Below are positions 8,444 through 16,672 of a stretch of DNA of 21,537 nucleotides, in pieces. Position 1 is the first letter of the stretch. The number at the start of each line of letters is the position of its first letter. Position numbers and translations under genes: made by a program. The DNA comes from Kiloniellaceae bacterium (GTDB lineage: Bacteria > Pseudomonadota > Alphaproteobacteria > Kiloniellales > Kiloniellaceae), in assembly GCA_021776195.1 (NCBI GenBank), contig JAJFGK010000123.1, positions 1-21,537 on the forward strand, read 5' to 3'. The notes beneath the pieces are model-generated. The model saw nothing but the letters and a program-made list of their open reading frames with translations, did not search any database and had not been told where the DNA came from.

Positions 8444-9405
8444 GGGCGGCGCGCCACATCGTCTATCCGGACGCCGAGCCGGCCGGCGTGGCCTTGCTCC
8501 GGGGCGCCCTGCAGGATCGAATCGAGGCTCTCGGTTCCTTCACCAGCCATTTGGGCGCGCCGGCCGACGACGGAGACTTCGCCGCCAGGGTTGGCGACGC
8601 AGAGGCGCTGGTCCTGGGCTGGCAGATCCCCGATACGGTGCTGCGCGCCGGCACGAAGCTGAAGATCATCGCCTTCACCGGTATCGGCGCCGCCAACCAC
8701 GTCAATCTCGACCTGGCAAGCGATCTTGGCATCGCGGTCTGCAACACGCCGGGATACGCCAATCAAACCGTCGCCGAGCACAGCATTGCCCTGATGCTGG
8801 CGGCGGCGCGACAGATACCGGCGCTGACCGCGGACACCCGGTCCGGCGGCTGGCGCCACGACCGGCCCGCTTTCGACCTGCACGGCAAGACATTGGGTTT
8901 GGTGGGACTGGGCGGGATCGGTACCCGCACGGCACAGTTGGCCCGGGCCTTCGGCATGGAGGTAATCGCCTGGACCGCGCACCCCTCGCCCGAGCGCGCC
9001 AAAGCGGCCGGCCTGCGCTTCGAGAGCCTGGAGAGGGTCCTTGAGGCAAGCGACGTGGTCTCGCTCCATCTGTCCCTGACGCCCGGGACCGAGGGCCTGA
9101 TCGGCGCCGGGCAACTGGCCCGCATGAAGGACGGCGCGCTTCTCATCAACACGGCCCGGGGCGAAATCGTCGAGGAGGCCGCGCTGATCGATGCCTTGCG
9201 GTCGGGCCGTATCTCAGCCGGCCTGGATGTCTTTCATCAGGAGCCGCTGCCCGGCGATCATCCGCTTCGCCAGCTGGAAAACGTGGTGATCACGCCGCAC
9301 ACGGGCTACAACACGCCCGAGGCGAACCGGGCGATCATGGAACTCTCGGTGGCCAATCTCGAGGCCTACTACGCCGGCGCTCCCATCAACGTCGTGAACG
9401 GCTAG
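8440..9405 (+). CDS. D-2-hydroxyacid dehydrogenase (NAD(P)-dependent, glycerate/phosphoglycerate dehydrogenase-like)
   Basis: Starting at the GTG at 8440, this encodes 321 residues, the usual length for the family. The GTG overlaps the TGA of the radical SAM gene (GTGA), a typical translational-coupling arrangement. The open frame upstream of this GTG is a shadow of the radical SAM gene. The nucleotide-binding loop is GLGGIG (156-161). The catalytic set is R240 (NTARGEIV), E268 (DVFHQEPLP) and H287 (ITPHTGYNT), all in their family positions. The enzyme reversibly reduces a 2-keto acid to a D-2-hydroxyacid, for example glyoxylate, hydroxypyruvate or phosphohydroxypyruvate; the sequence does not decide which. 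An acidic residue at the end of the second Rossmann strand, which would indicate NAD, is replaced by the segment WTAHPSPERAK, so NADP use is possible. Co-expression with a radical SAM protein is unusual for this family. Confidence 0.92.
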   Translation: MRAARHIVYPDAEPAGVALLRGALQDRIEALGSFTSHLGAPADDGDFAARVGDAEALVLGWQIPDTVLRAGTKLKIIAFTGIGAANHVNLDLASDLGIAVCNTPGYANQTVAEHSIALMLAAARQIPALTADTRSGGWRHDRPAFDLHGKTLGLVGLGGIGTRTAQLARAFGMEVIAWTAHPSPERAKAAGLRFESLERVLEASDVVSLHLSLTPGTEGLIGAGQLARMKDGALLINTARGEIVEEAALIDALRSGRISAGLDVFHQEPLPGDHPLRQLENVVITPHTGYNTPEANRAIMELSVANLEAYYAGAPINVVNG

Positions 9406-10823
9406 CGAACGCGCGGCACCAGGTAGCGCTCGCCGGACCTTTTCCAGAAGGTCAACGCGCTCGCCCGGCCCGTGTCATCCAGGTCGAACTCCAAGCGTCG
9501 TTCGGCATCCTCCACCAGGAATGTCGTGGCGGAGCGCGGGATAAGTCGGAAGCGGCCCCAACGGGCGCTCGCGATTTCCAGGTGGCTGGCGCTCTCCGCG
9601 ACCGTGGCGACGAAATCGTCCCGGCGATAGGTGCCGGACAAGAGGGCTCGTTGGGCGGCCGTCAAGGCGGGACCCGGGCTGGGAGTTTGGTCGGGTGAAG
9701 ATGCCGAAACCGCCACGAGCCGTGGTTTATCGCGCGGCGGGCCGGTCCTGGCGCCTATTATCTTGAGCAGGATCCGCCTGATCTCATGGCGCTCGACCTG
9801 CTTGCGGCCGTAGGTGTCGGCCCGGTGGACGACGACCAGTCTGGCGGCGGGCACGACGTAGACCCGATGACCGCCATAGCCCGCCGCCGCGTAGGCGCCG
9901 AGCTCGCCGAGCGGCCCGGACAGGGTCCACCACATATAGCCGTATCCGCCCTTCGATTTCTGCGAATGGGGTCGCGTGCTCTCGCGCACCCAGTCGGCCG
10001 GGATAATCTCTTTGTCCCGCCATTTGCCCTCATTCAAGAAGAGCAGGCCGACGCGGGCCAGGTCCCGCGCCGACATGCGGAAGGGATAGGCCGGATGGCG
10101 TGAGTTCTCCGGCTCCAGGTGATAGTAGGTGTGGCGGAGCGCGAAGTCCTGCATCTGCAGCGGCGTGGCGATCTCGTCCCGGAACACCTCGAAGAGGTCG
10201 CCCCCGGTCTTCTTGTTGAAGATGGTCGCGAGCGCGTTGAAGTCCCAGTTGTTGTAGTACCAGTAGGTCCCCGGTGCGTGGCTGCCGCGGGCCGGGCGCG
10301 ACTGTTTCATCGACGGCGTCTCATAGGCCGCCGGCAGATAGATGCCCGAGCGGGCCTTCAGGAGATCCGACACCTTGGCCGATTTCTCCGCCGCGGTGAG
10401 CCCCGTATCGTCGTCGATGCCGATGGCGCCAATCGTCTCGTCGATGTCGATCTCGCCCTTGGCAACGGCGATCCCGTAAAGCGCGCTCAGCAGGCTCTTG
10501 CGCACCGAATGGCACATGAAGCGGCGCGCGACCTGACCCCACTGGGCCACGACGGCCCCGTTGTAGATCACCGTCACCGCCGCCGTGCCGACGGCCTCTG
10601 AGTGTTTCCGGGTCGCCGCGAGCCTCTCCGACGACCAGCCGGCGTCCTCGGGTGTTTCGTATTGTAGCCAGGTCTCGCCCGGGTAGGTCGGGCTGGCGGC
10701 CGCGTCCCACCGGTTCCATTCCTCGGTCGGCCAGGCCCCGGCATGGCTGTCGGGCGGGATCGCCAGGAACAGGCACCAGGCCAGGCCAGCGATCAAACCG
10801 TGTGAAGTAGATAGGGACTTCAT
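9402..10823 (-). CDS. Secreted beta-lactamase-fold serine hydrolase (class C/esterase-like)
   Basis: The protein has 473 residues. The N-terminus is a signal peptide: basic start, hydrophobic LIAGLAWCLFLAI, likely cleavage after DSHA near residue 28. It should therefore act in the periplasm or outside the cell. The penicillin-binding-protein-like fold is shown by SxxK at S106-V-R-K109, YxN at Y190-N-N192, and the third motif as GGH (317-319) in place of KTG. The GGH form is typical of esterases and D-amino peptidases in this superfamily rather than true class C beta-lactamases, so antibiotic resistance should not be assumed. Residues about 385-473 form a small C-terminal beta domain. The ATG has GAGAGG 7 bases upstream. 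Its stop codon shares the palindrome CTAG (9402-9405) with the stop of the convergent dehydrogenase gene. It lies 92 bp downstream of the DddP-like gene and could be the last gene of that unit. Confidence 0.88.
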   Translation of the reverse strand: MKSLSTSHGLIAGLAWCLFLAIPPDSHAGAWPTEEWNRWDAAASPTYPGETWLQYETPEDAGWSSERLAATRKHSEAVGTAAVTVIYNGAVVAQWGQVARRFMCHSVRKSLLSALYGIAVAKGEIDIDETIGAIGIDDDTGLTAAEKSAKVSDLLKARSGIYLPAAYETPSMKQSRPARGSHAPGTYWYYNNWDFNALATIFNKKTGGDLFEVFRDEIATPLQMQDFALRHTYYHLEPENSRHPAYPFRMSARDLARVGLLFLNEGKWRDKEIIPADWVRESTRPHSQKSKGGYGYMWWTLSGPLGELGAYAAAGYGGHRVYVVPAARLVVVHRADTYGRKQVERHEIRRILLKIIGARTGPPRDKPRLVAVSASSPDQTPSPGPALTAAQRALLSGTYRRDDFVATVAESASHLEIASARWGRFRLIPRSATTFLVEDAERRLEFDLDDTGRASALTFWKRSGERYLVPRVR

Positions 10824-10915
10824 GATCGGCCTCTCGCCATGGTCTTGGGATCGGATACCAGCTTAAGACTGTGACCAAGTTTTCCGTTAAGTTCAATCGG
10901 CGGCGGCGCGCGGCG

Positions 10916-12148
10916 TTAGAGTAAGGTTTCCTCAAACGGATAGGACGACAGCTCCTCGCAGCCGGTCTCGGTGACCCGGACCACCTGCTCCAGCTTGACC
11001 CCTTCGCCGCCCTGATCCGAGCCGGTGAAGGATTCCACGCAGAGCACCATGTCCGCTTCGATCACCCCGTCGTAGCCGGCCCGGTCCCAGTCCTGGCGGT
11101 AGCAGATCTTGGGATACTCGTCCGACATGCCGATGCCGTGGGCGAGGCAGGGGTAGCGGTGGGCGATGAATTCGGCGCGCGGCCGAAAGGCCGCCTCGGT
11201 CAGCTCGCGAAAGGACAGACCGGGCTTGATCAGCGCTTTGTTGTGCTGGACCTCCTCGAAGGCCTGGGCGTAGCAGTCGCGTTGCCGGACGCTTGGCTCG
11301 CCGGGGCCGCAGAACCAGGTTCGCGAGATGTCGGCGCAATAGCCGAAGGGCCCGATCATGTCGGTGTCGAAGGCGACCAGCTCGCCGGCCTGGACGACCC
11401 GGTCGGTCGCCTCCTGGAGCCAGGGGTTGGTGCGCGGCCCGGAGGCCAGCATGCGCCCCTCCATCCATTCGCCATCATGGGCGATGTTGACCTGATGCAG
11501 GATCGCCCAGAGCTGGTTTTCGGTGATGCCGGCCCCCCCCTGCTGCACTAGGGCCTGGTGCATCAGCGCCATGCCGTGCTCGGCGACCTGGATCGAGTAG
11601 GTCAGGCAGGCGATCTCCTCGGCCGACTTGATGGTCTTGGCGCGCTCGACCAGGGGGTCGGCCTCGACGAGCTGCAGGCCGGCCTGTTGCAGCGCCTGGA
11701 TCGCCAGCGCGCCGCTGCGCTCAATCGCCACCGAGGGATAGCTGTCCTTCACCCCGATATCGCCGAGAAAGCCCTTCACCTCGCCGGCGAAAAGGCGCGC
11801 CCTGTCGCCGAGATCGAGCCCCGAGTCGAAGCTGTTCATGAGGTGCGAGGGCCTGACCTCGTCGACCAGGCCGTTGGGCTTGTTGGAGGCGCCGAAGAGG
11901 ACCGCCGGACCCTCGGCCGCAACGAAGAGCGTGAAGGTCGGAATGCGCGACTGGAACAGCATGTACTCGCGAAAATCGACCGCATAGCGCAAGCTGACCG
12001 GGTTGGTCAGGACGGCCAGGGGAACGCCGGCCCGGCGCATTTCCGCTCGTAGGCGCTCCAGCCTGTAGGCCCGCAAACGGTCGAGGTCGATGTCGGGTTT
12101 TCCCAGGGAGCCGACCCTCGGTTCGGGGCTGTCGGGATCTTGTGGCAT
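10916..12148 (-). CDS. M24-fold metallo-enzyme, probable DddP-type DMSP lyase or close relative
   Basis: This 410-residue protein has the creatinase/aminopeptidase P (M24) fold. The active-site residues visible are D261, D263, D273 (FDTDMIG...CADISRT), H337 and D343 (HGIGMSDE), E372 (CVESFTG) and E387 (KLEQVV), plus Y332 five residues before H337. From memory of the characterised Ruegeria DddP, the matching residues are D295, D297, D307, H371, D377, E406, E421 and Y366. Every one is offset by exactly 34. The aspartate at H+6 is the catalytic residue reported for DddP lyase activity. The 10-residue gap between D263 and D273, instead of the 11 usual for peptidases, also agrees. DddP cleaves dimethylsulfoniopropionate to DMS and acrylate. 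Homologues acting on other onium compounds cannot be excluded. The N-terminus is about 36 residues shorter than the roughly 446 I recall for DddP. GGAGG lies 7 bases before the ATG, and the gene follows the Rieske gene by 18 bp. Confidence 0.65.
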   Translation of the reverse strand: MPQDPDSPEPRVGSLGKPDIDLDRLRAYRLERLRAEMRRAGVPLAVLTNPVSLRYAVDFREYMLFQSRIPTFTLFVAAEGPAVLFGASNKPNGLVDEVRPSHLMNSFDSGLDLGDRARLFAGEVKGFLGDIGVKDSYPSVAIERSGALAIQALQQAGLQLVEADPLVERAKTIKSAEEIACLTYSIQVAEHGMALMHQALVQQGGAGITENQLWAILHQVNIAHDGEWMEGRMLASGPRTNPWLQEATDRVVQAGELVAFDTDMIGPFGYCADISRTWFCGPGEPSVRQRDCYAQAFEEVQHNKALIKPGLSFRELTEAAFRPRAEFIAHRYPCLAHGIGMSDEYPKICYRQDWDRAGYDGVIEADMVLCVESFTGSDQGGEGVKLEQVVRVTETGCEELSSYPFEETLL

Positions 12149-12166
12149 GGGGGTGCCTCCGAGGCC

Positions 12167-13360
12167 TCAGCGCAGGGCTTCGATCAGGGTCAGGGTGAAG
12201 GTCTCGACGTAGTTGTCCCAATAGGGCGAGAGGACCCCGCCGTCGAAGCCCTCCGAGCGGCGGCCCTGCTGCATCCGCTCGAGGATGCCGATGTCCTCGC
12301 GGTTGAGGTCGCGCCAGTTGTCGAGCACCCGCTGCCGGGCCTCGGCATAGTCAGGCCCGAGGGCCTCGTCGCCGATGAAGTAGACGATGAGCCTTTCCCG
12401 GGTCCGGGATGGAGACAGCGGCGTACTGAGGAGAAGGACGACCTGATCGGGAAAGACCTCGAAGGCGAAGCTCGGCAGCATGAGGAACCAGTCGCCCCGG
12501 GTTTTCTTCGCCTCGGGCAGGTCGGCGAAGTAGGGCAGACCCAGGCCGCGCGCCGGATCGGGTGCCTGAAAATCGTAGCCGCAGGACATGACGCGGCCCT
12601 CGGAGGCGGGCGGGCTGCGTTCTTCCATGGGCACGAAGGAATGCAGCCAGGGGTGACAGGCGAAGACGTGGTAGGGCTCGATGAAGTTCTCGAAGGCCAG
12701 CTTCCAGTTGGCCTCGACCTCGAAGGTCAATTCGCCGCCGAAGCGCAACTGGCTGAAGTCGTAGTCGGTCAGCCGGTCGGTCAGGGGCGCGAGATGGTCC
12801 TCCAGCGGCGGTGCGTCGCCCTCGAGGTTGACGAAGATCCAGTCGTGCCAGACCGCGCAGCGGACCGGCTTCAGGCTCGCCGCGTGGCAGGGCTCGGTGA
12901 TTCGCTCGTGCTGGCCGCCGCCGCGAAAGTGCGGCCGGCTGCGCAGGTTGCCCTCCAGGTCGTAGGCCCAGGCGTGGTTCGGACAGGTCAACAGAACCGC
13001 GCCCTGTTGAGGCTCCGCCACGAGCTTGGCGCCGCGGTGGCGACACACGTTGTGGAAGGCCCGGACCGCGCCGGCCTTGTCGCGCAGCAACAGAACCGGT
13101 CGGCCGGCGACCTCCACCGGCTCGGCGTCGCCCGGGCCGGGGATCCGGTGGGCCAGGCCCGCCAGCATCCAGCCGCGCGCAAAACAGCGGTCATGCTCCA
13201 GGGTGAGAAAGGCTTCGCTGGTATAGGCCGCGTTGGGCAGGGTCATGCCGGCGGTTTCGCCAGCCTCGATCCGGGTCATGAAGTCGCGGCCCAGGATGGT
13301 TTCGAGATCTCCCGACGGCGCGTCGGTCAGCCTGCCGGCAGGTGAACTGAGGTGCGACAT
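12167..13360 (-). CDS. Rieske non-heme iron oxygenase alpha subunit, quaternary-amine (GbcA/CntA/choline monooxygenase) class
   Basis: The protein has 397 residues. The Rieske 2Fe-2S site is C106-x-H108 and C126-x2-H129 (VCRHRG ... CPNHAW). The mononuclear iron site is H231 and H236 in ENFIEPYHVFACHP, with D356 (REDIGIL) as the likely third ligand. The bridging residue three positions before H231 is E228. Most ring-hydroxylating oxygenases have Asp there, whereas the carnitine oxygenase CntA and its group use Glu. This points to a substrate such as glycine betaine, carnitine, choline or stachydrine, attacked by N-demethylation or C-N cleavage. No ferredoxin reductase partner is encoded in the window. 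The ATG at 13360 has an excellent AAAGGAGG 6 bases upstream. The gene is first of a unit with the DddP-like gene (18 bp gap). An inverted repeat lies just upstream of its ribosome binding site. Confidence 0.88.
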   Translation of the reverse strand: MSHLSSPAGRLTDAPSGDLETILGRDFMTRIEAGETAGMTLPNAAYTSEAFLTLEHDRCFARGWMLAGLAHRIPGPGDAEPVEVAGRPVLLLRDKAGAVRAFHNVCRHRGAKLVAEPQQGAVLLTCPNHAWAYDLEGNLRSRPHFRGGGQHERITEPCHAASLKPVRCAVWHDWIFVNLEGDAPPLEDHLAPLTDRLTDYDFSQLRFGGELTFEVEANWKLAFENFIEPYHVFACHPWLHSFVPMEERSPPASEGRVMSCGYDFQAPDPARGLGLPYFADLPEAKKTRGDWFLMLPSFAFEVFPDQVVLLLSTPLSPSRTRERLIVYFIGDEALGPDYAEARQRVLDNWRDLNREDIGILERMQQGRRSEGFDGGVLSPYWDNYVETFTLTLIEALR

Positions 13361-13378
13361 CGCGGGCCTCCTTTGGGC

Positions 13379-13396
13379 ATCCCGGCGTCGCGGGAT
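13379..13396 (-). promoter_or_regulatory. Inverted repeat in the Rieske leader (hairpin or operator candidate)
   Basis: The perfect 6-bp arms ATCCCG and CGGGAT flank a 6-base loop. The element starts 19 bases upstream of the Rieske ATG and ends a few bases before its ribosome binding site. It could be an operator or a small leader hairpin. The sequence alone cannot tell which. Confidence 0.35.
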
Positions 13397-13468
13397 CCCG
13401 CGCGCGTTTCAGCCTGCAACCTCATCTTCCTTCGCGAAACAAAGCAATGGGGATTCGTTCGCCGGGCT

Positions 13469-13480
13469 GAAAAATTTTTC
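13469..13480. promoter_or_regulatory. AT-rich 12-bp perfect palindrome in the intergenic region
   Basis: GAAAAATTTTTC is a perfect palindrome and the only AT-rich island in the 210 bp between the RND permease stop and the Rieske start. It lies 109 bp upstream of the Rieske ATG. It may be a regulator site or UP-like element for the Rieske/DddP-like unit. Alternatively, its T-run on the minus strand may end RND transcription: an imperfect hairpin at 13482-13496 (one G-U pair, 3-base loop) precedes it. No convincing -35/-10 pair is visible in this gap. Confidence 0.3.
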
Positions 13481-13570
13481 CGACCGTCCGACAGTCCTTC
13501 GAGCGAAGCCAGGTGGTTCGCCGGATCGCCCGCGCTCCCTCCGGAAAACCGATGCTTCGCGGCGCCCCGG

Positions 13571-16500
13571 TCAATCCAGCTTGGCCAGGCCGAAGTCGTC
13601 GAGAATGGTGTAGGCGGCCGGGACCAGCAGCAGGACCAGGACGGTCGAGGCCAGGAGCCCGAAGGCGAGGCTGGTGACCAGCGGGATCAGGATCTGCGCC
13701 TGCAGCGAGGTCTCGGCCAGCATGGGCAGCAGTCCGAGGATGGTGGTCAGCGAGGTCAGCAGGATCGCCCGGAAGCGCGCCCGGGCCGCCATTGGCGCCG
13801 CTTCGGCCACCGAGCGGGTCGTCCCGTGGTGATGCTTGATGAAGTTAACCAGCAGGATCGAATCGTTGACCACCACGCCGGCCAGGGCGACGAAGCCGAG
13901 CATCGAGGGCATGGTGAAGTCAAGCCCCAAGAGCAGGTGCCCGACCACGGCGCCGATAAAGGCAAAGGGGATGATGACCATCACCACCAGCGGTTCGACG
14001 AAACTGCGGAACTGAAAACTCAACAGCAAAAAGACGCCGAAGAGTCCCAGGATGAAGCCGCGGACCATGGACTTCTGGGTGGTCGCGGCCTCCTTGTTCT
14101 CGCCCTCCAGGGCGATGCTGATCCCCGGATGGGCCGCCAGCAGGTCCGGAAAGAACCGCTGCTCGGTGTCGGCGATGACCTCGTTGGCGTTGGCCACCCC
14201 GGTCTCGACATCGCCCTGGATGGTCACGGTGCGCACGCCGTTGACCCGCTTGATGCGCGAATAGCCTCGGCCATGCTCCAGCTCGGCCGCCGCGCTTAGA
14301 GGGATCTGGTCGCCGTCCGGGGTCGAGATGGTGAAGTAGTCCAGGTCGGCCAGGGAATCGCGGTCCGCTGGATCGAGGCGAACGTCGATCTCGTAGGCCT
14401 CGTCGGCGACCTGAATCTCGTCCACCGTGGTGCCGAAGAAGGCCGAACGCAACTGATCGGCGATCATGCGGGCGTCGAGCCCCAGGGGCGCCGCGCCGTC
14501 CTTCAGGCGGATGCGGACCTCCGGCTTGCCGGGCCGCAGGTCGTCGGTGATGTTGAAGACCCCGCGGTAGTCGTGCAGCCAGGCCTGCAGCGCCAGGGAG
14601 GCGGCCTTCAGCTCGCCCAGGTCGGCGCCCTGCAGGCGAATGTCGATGGCCAGCCCGGCCGGCCCGACCGCGGCCTCTTTGAAACGAAGTGCCAAGACGT
14701 CGGGCAGTGCGCCGGTCTCTTCGCGCCAGGCCGCCAGAAACTCATCGATCGAGGTGCCGCGCAGCGTAGACGGCAGTAGATCCACGGTGATGGTCGCCAC
14801 ATGGCTGCCGGATTCATAGGCGTCCTGATTCTGATTGAACTTGACCGCGACGTTGCGGGTCAGGGGCTGGGCCGCGCCTGCGTCGTCGAGCGGCTGGTCC
14901 GGGGCGAAGCGGCGGTTGACGCGCTCCAGTGCGGCCAGGGTCTGGGCGACCACGGCCTCGGTTCGTGCCAGGGGCGTGCCTTGCGGCAAGAGGATGCGAG
15001 CCTCGGCGACGTCGCCGTCGAGGTCGGGAAAGGCGGAGAACTTCAACAGGCCGCCGGCCATGGCGCTGATCGCCAACAAGAGCAGTGCGACGGCGCAGCC
15101 GACCGTCAGGTAGCGCCAGCGCACGCTGAGATCGGCCAGCGGCCCGACCACCCGCTCGCGCAGCCAGACCAATCCCTTCTCCATCGCCGCCTGCACCCGG
15201 GGCTGGGTGGCGGTGGGGTCGTTCAGGGCGTGCAACAGATGACGGGGGAGAATGAAGAAGGCCTCGACCAGGGAGACCACCAGCACGAAGAGCATGACCA
15301 CCGGGACGACCCGGAGGATCTGGCCCAGGTCGCCCTGGAGAAAGGCGAGCGATCCGAAGACGCAGGTGGTGGTGGCGAAGGAGGCAAAGACGCTGGGCAG
15401 CACCTGGCGAGCGCCGGCAACCGCGGCTTCCAGCGGCTCCGCGCCCTGGGCGCGCTGGGTGGCGATGTTTTCCGCGATCACGATGGCGTCGTCCATCAAG
15501 ATGCCGACGACGATCAAGAGGCCGACCATGGTCAGCATGTTGATCGAGTAGCCGACCAGGATCATCAGGGCAACGGCACCAAGGAACGAGACCGGCAGCC
15601 CCATGACCACCCAGAAGGAAAAGCGCAGGCCGAAAAAGAGCCAGAGCGCGATGAAGACCAGGACCAGACCCTGGCCGCCGTTCTTGATCAGCAGGTTCAA
15701 GCGGTCGCGCACGATCGAGGAGACGTCATTGGTCACCACCATCGTGACACCGGGCGGCGCGGTCTGGCGTTCCACCGCCAAAAAGGCGTTCAGGGCATCG
15801 ATGACTTCCAGGGTGTCGTCATTCTCGGTCTTGGTGATATCGAGGATCGCCGCCGGCAGGCCGTTGAAGAGGATCTTTTCCTCATCCAGATCGAAACGGT
15901 CGGTCACCTTGGCGATATCGCCGAGGCGGACCTGACCGCCGCCAGCCTCGGAGACCACCACCAGATCGAGGAACTCGTAGACCCGCTTGCGCTCGTCGGC
16001 AAAACGGATCAGCAGCTCGTTGTCGCGGGCCTGGATCGCGCCGGCCGGCAGATCGAGGCTCTGGCGCTGGACCGCCTGGGCAATGTCGGCCACGGAAAGG
16101 CCGAACTGGCGCAGGGTGGCCTCGGCGACCTCGATGCGGATCTGGTGGTCGGAGAAGCCCTTGATCTCGACCTTGGGGATGCCGCCCCAGCGCAGCATGC
16201 GGTCTTTCAGGGCCTCGGCATAGGCCTTGAGATCGGCGGGGCCGGCTTCGGCGCTGAGGGCCAGGGAGGCCACGAAGTCGGTCCGCCCCAACTGCCGGAC
16301 GGTGGGCTTTTCGGCCTGCTCGGGAAAATCGTCGATGGCCTCGACTTCGGTGCGGATATCGGCGGCGAGACGGTCCAGATCGCCGCCTTCGACCGTTTCG
16401 GCCGTGGCCCGGGCGATGCCCTCCTTGGCCTCGCAGACGACCTCCGCCACGTCGTTGATGCCGTCAACCGCGTCCTCGATGCGCTGGCAGACCGCCGCCT

Positions 16501-16672
16501 CGATATCCTCCGGGCGGGCGCCCGGATAGACCACCGAGATCTCCACCTCGCTGGGCTCGATCCGGGGAAAGGTCTCGCGCTGCAGGGTCGGCGCGGCAAA
16601 GAGGCCGATGGCAATGAAGGCGAACATCAGCAGGTTGGCCGCCGTCGGGTGGGCGGCGAAGTAACGGATCAT
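13571..16672 (-). CDS. RND family efflux permease (AcrB/MexB-like inner-membrane transporter)
   Basis: The protein has 1033 residues, the normal length for RND permeases. It has the expected duplicated layout: one N-terminal membrane helix (about 10-28), a large periplasmic loop, a block of helices around 330-480, another single helix near 520-545, a second large loop, and terminal helices from about 870 to 1020. The proton-relay acidic pair in TM4 is visible as D394-D395 in GILMDDAIVIAEN. The N-terminus TAANLLMFAFIAIGLFA and the segment VVYPGARPEDIEAAV are typical of the AcrB/Orf superfamily branch. With its periplasmic adaptor, which it overlaps by ATGA (16669-16672), it should export small molecules using the proton gradient. 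No outer-membrane TolC-type gene follows, so a channel encoded elsewhere is needed. The substrate is not predictable. Confidence 0.95.
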   Translation of the reverse strand: MIRYFAAHPTAANLLMFAFIAIGLFAAPTLQRETFPRIEPSEVEISVVYPGARPEDIEAAVCQRIEDAVDGINDVAEVVCEAKEGIARATAETVEGGDLDRLAADIRTEVEAIDDFPEQAEKPTVRQLGRTDFVASLALSAEAGPADLKAYAEALKDRMLRWGGIPKVEIKGFSDHQIRIEVAEATLRQFGLSVADIAQAVQRQSLDLPAGAIQARDNELLIRFADERKRVYEFLDLVVVSEAGGGQVRLGDIAKVTDRFDLDEEKILFNGLPAAILDITKTENDDTLEVIDALNAFLAVERQTAPPGVTMVVTNDVSSIVRDRLNLLIKNGGQGLVLVFIALWLFFGLRFSFWVVMGLPVSFLGAVALMILVGYSINMLTMVGLLIVVGILMDDAIVIAENIATQRAQGAEPLEAAVAGARQVLPSVFASFATTTCVFGSLAFLQGDLGQILRVVPVVMLFVLVVSLVEAFFILPRHLLHALNDPTATQPRVQAAMEKGLVWLRERVVGPLADLSVRWRYLTVGCAVALLLLAISAMAGGLLKFSAFPDLDGDVAEARILLPQGTPLARTEAVVAQTLAALERVNRRFAPDQPLDDAGAAQPLTRNVAVKFNQNQDAYESGSHVATITVDLLPSTLRGTSIDEFLAAWREETGALPDVLALRFKEAAVGPAGLAIDIRLQGADLGELKAASLALQAWLHDYRGVFNITDDLRPGKPEVRIRLKDGAAPLGLDARMIADQLRSAFFGTTVDEIQVADEAYEIDVRLDPADRDSLADLDYFTISTPDGDQIPLSAAAELEHGRGYSRIKRVNGVRTVTIQGDVETGVANANEVIADTEQRFFPDLLAAHPGISIALEGENKEAATTQKSMVRGFILGLFGVFLLLSFQFRSFVEPLVVMVIIPFAFIGAVVGHLLLGLDFTMPSMLGFVALAGVVVNDSILLVNFIKHHHGTTRSVAEAAPMAARARFRAILLTSLTTILGLLPMLAETSLQAQILIPLVTSLAFGLLASTVLVLLLVPAAYTILDDFGLAKLD

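Noticed and set aside
9402..10823. Antibiotic-resistance (class C beta-lactamase) interpretation
   Set aside because: The third motif is GGH, not KTG, and a C-terminal beta domain is present. Both favour an esterase or peptidase-like member of the superfamily.
10824..10915. Separate promoter for the secreted hydrolase
   Set aside because: The best pair on the minus strand (TTGGTC and TATCCG) has only a 15-base spacer and a weak -10, so I do not claim it.
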